From Alphaproteobacteria bacterium (GTDB taxonomy: Bacteria > Pseudomonadota > Alphaproteobacteria > Kiloniellales > J153): DNA of 7,124 nucleotides. The stretch is taken from the NCBI GenBank assembly GCA_003693905.1, contig RFLL01000252.1, forward strand, positions 1 to 7,124. The letters are read 5' to 3'. Numbering within the stretch: the stretch's first letter is position 1; the number at the start of each line of letters is the position of its first letter. Positions 1 through 4,764 of this stretch are shown in pieces. The notes beneath the pieces are model-generated. The model made no database searches. It saw nothing but the letters and a program-made list of their open reading frames with translations, and was not told the DNA's origin. The position numbers and the translations under genes were made by a program.

Positions 1-8
1 CCCACGCC

Positions 9-1055
9 CTATGCCAGCCCGCGGGCGATCACGGGGCCGATCAGATTGGCCACCGGCAGCGGCAGGCGTCGCCACAGGGCAATGGCCCGGCTGTACTTCG
101 GGTTGGTCGGGTTGACCTCCGGCACGGCGGTGGCGCGAATCAGCTTATACTCGTAACACAGCGGCTCCGGCGCGAATCCCCAGTGCTTCTTGAATGCGAA
201 CGAGCCGGTGCCGCGTTTGCTGCGTCCGAAATCGAACACTTTGATGCCGCGTTCGGCGGCCCGGCGCATGACTTCCCAGTACATGAAGTCGTTGGCCGCA
301 AGCTGCCGGGCGGTCGCAACCCCGCCGCCGTAATAGGGTAGAACCTCATCGCGGAAGAAGAACGACATGACGCCGCTGACGGGGTGTCCGTCAGCAACGA
401 CGACGAGGATCTCGCAGGCGGGTCCGAACACGCGCTTGAGGGCGGCGAAATAACGCTTTGGAAACACCGGCGTGCCCAGGTTGCGCACGCTTTCCGAATA
501 GACCCGGAAGAGCCGCTCTGTGCCATCGTCGAGCTCGCTCTTCAGCCCGGCCTTGATGCCCTTGCGCACCATGGCGCGCTGCTTGCGCGGAATCGCGGCC
601 AGATTTCTGTCCGGGTCGGGGGCGATCTGCTTGCGGAAGGTGACGTAGAGGTCGCGGTTGCAGGCCCAGTCGTCATGTGCCGGTGCGCGCAGGCGGTATT
701 CCAGGTGATCGACGCCGAGATCCCGGGCCAGGGCCACGGCGGCGCGATCGAGGGCTGCACGCGCCGCCTCGTCCACGGCCACGGGGCCGCCGAGAACGCA
801 AAAGGCGTTGGATACCAGGGTATTGCCGAACAGACGGCTGCGCACGTGGACAAGCGGCAGGACGCCGCGAATGGCGCCGCCGGATTCGGCGATCAGAAAG
901 TGGCCGCGGTGACCGAACGCGGTTTCGATGACCTCCTGCCAGCCGCTGAGGTGGAAGAACGTCGCTTCCGGGCACGTGGTGACGAAATCATCCCACTGCG
1001 CGCGCCGATCGGCGCTTAGCGGAACCACCGTCACCGGCATGGTGCCGCCGTCCAT
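9..1055 (-). CDS. XrtA/PEP-CTERM-associated FemAB-like acyl/aminoacyltransferase
   Basis: A 348-residue protein of the FemAB/GNAT-fold superfamily, closest to the version that accompanies exosortase A loci. Family members transfer acyl or aminoacyl groups; the substrate of this branch is not established, and modification of the exopolysaccharide or envelope is an inference. Visible signs are the N-terminal half with SGWQEVIETAFGH (37-49), the region PRKQRAMVRKGIKAGL (156-171), a second GNAT-like half with VSGVMSFFF (226-234) and YYGGG (241-245), and the strongly family-like C-terminal stretch FDFGRSKRGTGSFAFKKHWG (274-293). Start: three ATGs lie close together. ATG 1055 is chosen because GGAGG (1065-1069) sits 9 bases upstream; ATG 1040 (MPVTVV) is the alternative, and the ATG at 1058-1060 is out of frame and gives only nine codons. 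It follows the deacetylase stop by one base, so it is almost surely co-transcribed and perhaps translationally coupled. The frame stays open far upstream of 1055, but that part overlaps the deacetylase and is a shadow. Confidence 0.88.
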   Translation of the reverse strand: MDGGTMPVTVVPLSADRRAQWDDFVTTCPEATFFHLSGWQEVIETAFGHRGHFLIAESGGAIRGVLPLVHVRSRLFGNTLVSNAFCVLGGPVAVDEAARAALDRAAVALARDLGVDHLEYRLRAPAHDDWACNRDLYVTFRKQIAPDPDRNLAAIPRKQRAMVRKGIKAGLKSELDDGTERLFRVYSESVRNLGTPVFPKRYFAALKRVFGPACEILVVVADGHPVSGVMSFFFRDEVLPYYGGGVATARQLAANDFMYWEVMRRAAERGIKVFDFGRSKRGTGSFAFKKHWGFAPEPLCYEYKLIRATAVPEVNPTNPKYSRAIALWRRLPLPVANLIGPVIARGLA

Positions 1056-1056
1056 C

Positions 1057-2034
1057 TCATGATTCCTCCCGGTTCGGTCCGGCCCCGTGTCCGGCCTCGA
1101 GGAAGACGCGATCCACCCGGTCCCAGGCGAAATCCGCCAGGACGGCGCGCAGGCGCGCTTCCATGCGCCGCAGGTTGGTGTAGTGGCGGAACCGGGTCTT
1201 GAGGCCGACGCTGCCGAATCGCGGCTGTTGCGGGTCGATTTCCCAGGGGTGGAAATAGAACATGCACGGCTGCCCGTCACGGCGGTTGACGCGCCGCATG
1301 GCCCACCGCGACACCCCATAGGGCAGAAGGCGGAAATAACCGCCGCCGCCGCACGGCAGGTTGCGGCCGAACAGGTTTACGGTCGAGATCGGGATTTCGA
1401 TCAGGTGTCCGGCGCCCTCGGGACGGTAGGCGAAGCGCGGCGCATCGGGAATGCCGTAATGGTCATGGCGAATCGGATAAACGCTGGAGCTGTAGGCGTA
1501 GCCGGCGGCTTCCAGTTCCGCAAAGGCCCAGGGCGTGCGCCGGGTGATCGAAAAGCTGGCCGCGCGATAACCGCGCACCGGTATGCCGGCGATGTCTTCC
1601 AGTATCTTCCGGGTCGTGGCGGCATCTTCGCGGAACACGGCCGGGGTCTGATCGTGCACCCGGACATGCTGGAAGCCGTGGCTGGCGATCTCGTGCCCGG
1701 CGGCTGCGATCCGGCGCACCATCGCCGGGTGCCGTTGGGCAATCCAGCCGAGGGTGAAGAAGGTGCCGTGGACGTCGTGGGCCGCGAACAGGTCGAGAAT
1801 CCGGCTGACGTTGTCCTCGACGCGGCTGTCGAGGCGGTCCCAATCGGCGCGGCGCACGATGTTCGCAAAGGCGGAAACCTGGAAGTATTCCTCGACGTCG
1901 ACGGTCATGGCGTTGACCACCCCGGATCTTGCGCCCGCGCCGTGGTCGTGCGCAGGCGTTGCGACGGGACCAGAAAATGAGCCCGGCTTCAGGATGATCG
2001 CCTCCCTCCGTTCCAGTCGATCTACCTGATCCAT
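1057..2034 (-). CDS. XrtA/PEP-CTERM-associated polysaccharide deacetylase (NodB fold, DUF3473-like C-terminus)
   Basis: A 325-residue carbohydrate esterase 4-type deacetylase of the kind tied to exosortase A loci, expected to remove N-acetyl groups from an amino-sugar polysaccharide. Residues 41-51 (NAMTVDVEEYF) are the hallmark opening of this subfamily and carry the metal/catalytic acids (D46, E48). HGTFF is at 89-93. SHGFQH (118-123) gives the metal-binding histidines H119 and H123. RGYRAASFSI (154-163) and FYFHPWEID (259-267, H262) complete the active site. The part from GGGYFRLLPYG (230-240) to about 310 matches the DUF3473-like C-terminal region. No signal peptide is seen, as is usual for this subfamily. 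The start is uncertain: ATG 2034 has no good Shine-Dalgarno, and the 40 residues before NAM are poorly conserved-looking. ATG 1909 (at MTVDVEE) would cut right at the motif and is less likely. It lies 54 bases after the ATPase gene and one base before FemAB. Confidence 0.92.
   Translation of the reverse strand: MDQVDRLERREAIILKPGSFSGPVATPAHDHGAGARSGVVNAMTVDVEEYFQVSAFANIVRRADWDRLDSRVEDNVSRILDLFAAHDVHGTFFTLGWIAQRHPAMVRRIAAAGHEIASHGFQHVRVHDQTPAVFREDAATTRKILEDIAGIPVRGYRAASFSITRRTPWAFAELEAAGYAYSSSVYPIRHDHYGIPDAPRFAYRPEGAGHLIEIPISTVNLFGRNLPCGGGGYFRLLPYGVSRWAMRRVNRRDGQPCMFYFHPWEIDPQQPRFGSVGLKTRFRHYTNLRRMEARLRAVLADFAWDRVDRVFLEAGHGAGPNREES
1065..1069 (-). promoter_or_regulatory. Ribosome binding site deciding the FemAB start
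   Basis: GGAGG on the minus strand, inside the last codons of the deacetylase gene, nine bases before ATG 1055. It is 24 bases from the next in-frame ATG (1040), which is too far, so it favours the earlier start. It is also four bases from an out-of-frame ATG at 1060 that overlaps the deacetylase stop. Confidence 0.6.
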
Positions 2035-2057
2035 GGTGCTTCGATGCTCTGTGTCCG

Positions 2058-2086
2058 TTTTTTTCAGGCCCGCTTCGGCGGGTCTG
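2058..2086. other. T7 tract plus UUCG-capped stem-loop between ATPase and deacetylase genes
   Basis: Read on the plus strand, TTTTTTT (2058-2064) is followed by a nine-pair stem, CAGGCCCGC (2065-2073) with GCGGGTCTG (2078-2086), closed by TTCG. The stem has one G-U pair. It begins three bases after the ATPase stop codon. On the minus strand, which is the gene direction, the hairpin is followed by A7 rather than U7, so it is not a standard intrinsic terminator in either direction. On that strand the G-U becomes an A-C mismatch and the loop becomes CGAA. It may act as an mRNA stability or processing element, or belong to an antisense RNA; its function is unknown. Confidence 0.5.
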
Positions 2087-2088
2087 CC

Positions 2089-2922
2089 TCAGGCCGACAA
2101 TGCCGGAGCCGAGCCTTCCGTGTGCATGTCCATGACCACTTCCTTGACGATGGCCGCGTCGATTTCATGCTTTTCTTCGAGGTAGGCGAGCAGCAGAAGG
2201 CGGTCGCACAACAGGTTGATCTTGCGCGGCACGCCGCCGGTTGCTTCATGAATCATCGCAAACGCCTGCGCGGTGAAGGCGGGGTCGTTCTGCCATCCGA
2301 CGTGGTGCAGGCGATGCTCGATGTACTGGCGCGTCTCTTCGGCATCGAGCGGCTGAAGATGATACGAAGTGATGACCCGTTGGCGCAGTTGTTCCAGGCT
2401 TTTGCGGGCGATGGTGCGACGAAATTCGGGCTGTCCGACGAGATAGATCTGCAGCAGCGACCGCCCGCTGACCTGAATGTTGGACAGCATGCGCAATTCT
2501 TCGAGCGCGCCGTGGGGCAGGTTCTGCGCTTCGTCGACGAACAGCAGGACGCGCCGGTCGGCGCGGTGGCTGTCGATCAGAAACGCCTCCATGCGCTTCA
2601 GGATCGTCGCCTTGTCGACCCCTTCCTGGGGGATGTCGAAGGCGGCGGCGACCATGCGCAGAAGATCATCGGCGTTGAGCTGTGTGGTTACGACCTTGGC
2701 GGCGATCAGATTGCGGCCGACGAAGGTCGACAGGATGTGTTCGACCAGGATCGTCTTGCCGGCACCGATTTCACCGGTAATGACGATGAAGCCTTCGCTC
2801 TGGCTGATGCCGTAGTTGAGATAGGCCAGCGCCTTCTTGTGGGGCCGCGCCTCGAAAAAGAAGCGGGGATCCGGGCTGAGCTGGAACGGCCGCCCTTCGA
2901 GTTTGAAATACTCAGTATACAT
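2089..2922 (-). CDS. XrtA/PEP-CTERM-associated ExeA/GspA-like AAA ATPase
   Basis: A 277-residue cytoplasmic P-loop ATPase of the ExeA/GspA type, in the branch linked to exosortase A loci and often annotated as a putative secretion ATPase. The opening MYTEYFKLEGRPFQLSPDPR (1-20) is characteristic. Walker A is GEIGAGKT (50-57), Walker B is VLLFVDEAQ (125-133), a sensor-1-like stretch is LVGQPEF (161-167), and a sensor-2-like GGVPRKINLLCD is at 229-240. All key residues are intact. Length fits this branch, which lacks the periplasmic peptidoglycan-binding part of full ExeA; no membrane segment is visible. Start: the frame allows TTG 2931, but ATG 2922 gives the family-typical MY..F opening and is preferred; neither has a strong Shine-Dalgarno. 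It is the first of the three-gene minus-strand cluster. The role in energising or organising polysaccharide or protein export is inferred from context. Confidence 0.93.
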   Translation of the reverse strand: MYTEYFKLEGRPFQLSPDPRFFFEARPHKKALAYLNYGISQSEGFIVITGEIGAGKTILVEHILSTFVGRNLIAAKVVTTQLNADDLLRMVAAAFDIPQEGVDKATILKRMEAFLIDSHRADRRVLLFVDEAQNLPHGALEELRMLSNIQVSGRSLLQIYLVGQPEFRRTIARKSLEQLRQRVITSYHLQPLDAEETRQYIEHRLHHVGWQNDPAFTAQAFAMIHEATGGVPRKINLLCDRLLLLAYLEEKHEIDAAIVKEVVMDMHTEGSAPALSA

Positions 2923-3026
2923 CGCTGCCAATCAACCCATGGTCGATGATTACGACGATCGCATACGAGAAGAGGGCATCCGCCAGACACCACACGCCGC
3001 ACCCACATGCTGCGGTCATGCCTGTG

Positions 3027-3044
3027 TGCACGTGGCCATGTGCA
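3027..3044. repeat. Near-palindromic 18-mer, possible operator for the ATPase operon
   Basis: TGCACGTGGCCATGTGCA is symmetrical except for one position pair (6 and 13). It lies about 105 bases upstream of the ATPase ATG. A dimeric regulator could bind it, but no regulator is known from the window, and the mixed repeat-rich context makes chance possible. Confidence 0.3.
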
Positions 3045-3096
3045 GTGGACCCAATCGGGTCATTCAACGCAGCGCCCGGTCCGCTTTATCGTCGAC

Positions 3097-3122
3097 TCGC
3101 TTCTCGATCCCCGGAGAAGCGA
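3097..3122. other. Perfect 9-bp stem-loop upstream of the ATPase gene
   Basis: TCGCTTCTC (3097-3105) and GAGAAGCGA (3114-3122) are perfect inverted repeats around the eight-base loop GATCCCCG. No T-run follows on either strand, so it is not a standard terminator. It could be a leader structure in the ATPase-operon mRNA. A smaller five-pair stem follows at 3130-3148. Confidence 0.4.
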
Positions 3123-3180
3123 ACGGTTACCGGCACCCTCTCCGCCGGACAAGAATACCCCAAGATCTCGCCCCATGGTA

Positions 3181-3209
3181 CTGACAATTTCCCTTTACCA
3201 AACTCTTAA
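3181..3209 (+). promoter_or_regulatory. Weak sigma70-like promoter candidate reading toward the PLP-enzyme gene
   Basis: CTGACA (3181-3186, five of six to the -35 consensus), a 17-base spacer, then TCTTAA (3204-3209, only three of six to -10). It lies in the AT-richer patch. If used, transcription would begin near 3216, over a TGGAAC half-site and just before the 16-bp palindrome, leaving a leader of about 400 bases before the PLP-enzyme gene. The poor -10 keeps this tentative. Confidence 0.25.
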
Positions 3210-3238
3210 GCTGGAACCGGTCAAGCGGCCATCATCTT

Positions 3239-3254
3239 TGGAACAATTGTTCCA
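3239..3254. promoter_or_regulatory. Perfect 16-bp palindrome with an extra half-site, likely operator
   Basis: TGGAACAATTGTTCCA is a perfect inverted repeat. A third copy of the half-site TGGAAC lies at 3212-3217, 27 bases to the left in the same orientation as the left arm. A full palindrome plus an accessory half-site in an intergenic AT-richer patch is typical of a transcription-factor binding region. Its position just downstream of the candidate plus-strand promoter suits repression, but the ATPase operon could equally be the target. The factor is unknown. Confidence 0.5.
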
Positions 3255-3347
3255 GTATCGGGAATTTAACAGGAGAAATGTCAGAAGTGTTCTTATCGCG
3301 CTGAAAACGACCTGAGAAAACCTCCGTCCGGCTCCGGATCGGGAAGA

Positions 3348-3461
3348 GTGAAGAAGCCCCTCCGCCGGGATGGGGCGCGGAATGGGCGGGGGCGGATCGC
3401 CCGGGCGCTGATATTTGCAGCCCTCTGGGTGGGATATGTGGGCGCCCGTGTGTGGCGATGA
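3348..3461 (+). other. Possible 37-residue single-pass membrane miniprotein
   Basis: A GTG-initiated frame of 37 codons plus TGA encodes a strongly basic N-terminus (MKKPLRRDGARNGRGR) followed by a hydrophobic stretch (ALIFAALWVGYVGARVW). This is the layout of a small inner-membrane protein or an uncleaved signal anchor. Against it, the only Shine-Dalgarno-like bases (GGGAAG) are too close to the GTG, no homology is recognised, and high-GC DNA makes such frames by chance. It could also be the relic of a longer gene. It is reported as a candidate only. Confidence 0.18.
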
Positions 3462-3603
3462 GCGCGACGATGGCCTGGACGCCGTAGCCGCACTCGGCGA
3501 CGGCATCTCGATCTCGGGCCGGCGGCCGCTTCCGCGTGTGTCAGATCGAAACGTGCCATCATCAAGCTCCGCCATTTGGGCGCTTGAATCACATCACACC
3601 CGT

Positions 3604-3611
3604 AAAGGAGG
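3604..3611 (+). promoter_or_regulatory. Very strong Shine-Dalgarno of the PLP-enzyme gene, in a small hairpin
   Basis: AAAGGAGG lies nine bases before ATG 3621, the best ribosome binding site in the window, and it fixes the start. AAAGG (3604-3608) can pair with CCTTT (3616-3620) just before the ATG, placing the site in a five-pair hairpin with a seven-base loop. Whether this limits translation is not known. Confidence 0.75.
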
Positions 3612-3620
3612 ACCCCCTTT

Positions 3621-4712
3621 ATGGGTACGGAACCTGAGGCCAACAGCACAGAAAGCACGGAAATGCACAACGAGAAAAATGTCTTCAGCGGTCCCGACGC
3701 GATTCGGGATTTCCTCGATCCAGGCAACTTGCCTTATCTGCCGCTGGTCGAGCTCCCCGCATCTCTGAACCCGCTCGCAGAGGACGGGGTGCGGATCCAG
3801 GCGAAGCTCATGGGCCTTTTGCCGCTCGGCAATGTCAAGGCCGCGCCCGCCTACAACATGATCATGGAAAAGGCTCGGGCCGGCGAACTCGACGGCGTCG
3901 AAGAGCTGATCGAGAACTCCTCGGGCAATACGGTGTTCTCGCTGGCCATCGCCGCGCGGCAATTCGGCGTGGAGCGAACGAGCGCCTATGTCCCTGCGGA
4001 GATCTCCTGGAACAAGCTCTTGATGCTGCTGTTCTTCGGCATTCATCCCATCGTCAACGAGGAGCCGAAGAGCCCGTCCGAGAACGACCCGGCGAGCGGC
4101 GTCTACAAAGCGCGCAAGGACGGCGAGCGGCCCGACATGCTCAACCCGGGCCAGTACGAGAACCCCGACAATCCGGCCGCCCACATGAAATGGACGGGCC
4201 CCCAGATCTGGGACCAGACCGACGGCAAGCTCAGCCTGTTCTGCGCCGCCCTGGGAACGACCGGGACGCTGATCGGCACGGCACGCTATCTCAAGAGCCG
4301 AAATCCCACTCTGCCGGTGGTGGGCGTCATGCGCGCGCCCGATCAGTATGTACCCGGCGCGCGCACTGAGAAGCTGCTCAATCTGGTGCACTTCGACTGG
4401 CGGGCGCATCTCGATTCCGAGGAGCGCGTAGACAGCGAAAGCGCTTATCGGCTCAGCATGGCGATGAGCCGGCTCGGGATTCTGGCCGGCCCGTCGTCGG
4501 GCATGGCGCTGGCCGGTCTCCTGCAACATCTGCAAAAGGTGAAGACCCAGGGCGGGCTCGATGCGCTGCGGAACGACGACGGCGACGTGCTCTGCGTCTT
4601 TCCCTGTCCCGACGGACCGTTTCCGTATCTGGACGAGTACCCGAAATACGTCGATGCGACGGAGTTCCCCGAGATCAGAAACGAGGAGCTCCTGCTGAAC
4701 AGGCCGAAGTAG
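3621..4712 (+). CDS. PLP-dependent cysteine synthase-like enzyme (fold type II)
   Basis: A 363-residue soluble protein of the cysteine synthase/cystathionine beta-synthase family, which uses pyridoxal phosphate for beta-replacement on serine-type substrates. K73 in LPLGNVKAAPA (68-77) matches the PLP lysine of the usual N-P-S-G-S-V-K-D-R motif. NSSGNT (99-104) matches the substrate loop T-S-G-N-T-G but lacks the final Gly. GTTGT (212-216) is the phosphate-binding glycine/threonine loop. GPSSGMALAG (290-299) matches the G-I-S-S-G segment, and the C-terminal CPDGPFPYLDEY (329-340) stands where P-D-S-G-E-R-Y-L is expected. An insert around residues 150-200 (SPSENDPASG onward) is longer than in CysK. 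No N-terminal heme domain or C-terminal CBS domain is present. The start is set by a strong Shine-Dalgarno. It is the only plus-strand gene and converges with the barrel gene (30 bases between stops). The substrate cannot be told; true cysteine synthesis is one option among several. Confidence 0.85.
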   Translation: MGTEPEANSTESTEMHNEKNVFSGPDAIRDFLDPGNLPYLPLVELPASLNPLAEDGVRIQAKLMGLLPLGNVKAAPAYNMIMEKARAGELDGVEELIENSSGNTVFSLAIAARQFGVERTSAYVPAEISWNKLLMLLFFGIHPIVNEEPKSPSENDPASGVYKARKDGERPDMLNPGQYENPDNPAAHMKWTGPQIWDQTDGKLSLFCAALGTTGTLIGTARYLKSRNPTLPVVGVMRAPDQYVPGARTEKLLNLVHFDWRAHLDSEERVDSESAYRLSMAMSRLGILAGPSSGMALAGLLQHLQKVKTQGGLDALRNDDGDVLCVFPCPDGPFPYLDEYPKYVDATEFPEIRNEELLLNRPK

Positions 4713-4730
4713 CGATGTACGCTCGCCTTG

Positions 4731-4764
4731 CGGCCTGCGGCGCTAGAAGGTCATGCGCAGGCCG
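4731..4764. terminator. Inverted repeat at the convergent gene ends, possible bidirectional terminator
   Basis: CGGCCTGCG (4731-4739) and CGCAGGCCG (4756-4764) form a perfect nine-pair GC-rich stem with a 16-base loop that contains the stop codon of the barrel gene. It lies 18 bases after the PLP-enzyme stop. The place is right for a shared terminator of two convergent genes, but no clear T-run follows on either strand, so function is uncertain. Confidence 0.35.

Larger units (their letters stand above)
2923..3620. other. Long divergent intergenic region with palindromes and no convincing gene
   Basis: About 700 bases lie between the ATPase gene (minus) and the PLP-enzyme gene (plus), unusually long for this compact stretch. 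It must hold the promoters of both. I see a near-palindrome (3027-3044), a nine-pair stem-loop (3097-3122), a smaller stem ccggc/gccgg (3130-3148), a locally AT-richer patch (about 3175-3320) with a weak promoter-like match and a 16-bp palindrome, and a short hydrophobic frame (3348-3461). Open frames on both strands here have no recognisable domain and overlap one another. No tRNA, transposase remnant or CRISPR-like repeat was seen. Confidence 0.7.

Noticed and set aside
384..1019. 211-codon plus-strand open frame
   Set aside because: Antisense to the FemAB-like gene and without recognisable features.
1087..1980. 297-codon plus-strand open frame
   Set aside because: Antisense to the deacetylase with its intact catalytic motifs.
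2044..2949. 301-codon plus-strand open frame
   Set aside because: It is antisense to the ATPase, which has complete Walker motifs; the translation has no domain-like features. Such shadows are common in GC-rich DNA.
3403..3418. Sigma54-like GG...GC pair
   Set aside because: The spacing is 11 bases instead of the required 10 and the rest of the consensus is poor. Sigma54 control is known for some PEP-CTERM genes, so it was looked for.
3415..3768. 117-codon plus-strand frame running from the intergenic region into the PLP gene
   Set aside because: It overlaps the well-supported PLP start out of frame, has no domain or ribosome site, and starts with TTG. A gene relic in its first half cannot be excluded but is not supported.
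3594..4535. 313-codon minus-strand open frame
   Set aside because: Antisense to the PLP enzyme, which has recognisable active-site motifs and a strong ribosome site. The shadow product is His/Arg-rich and unrecognisable.
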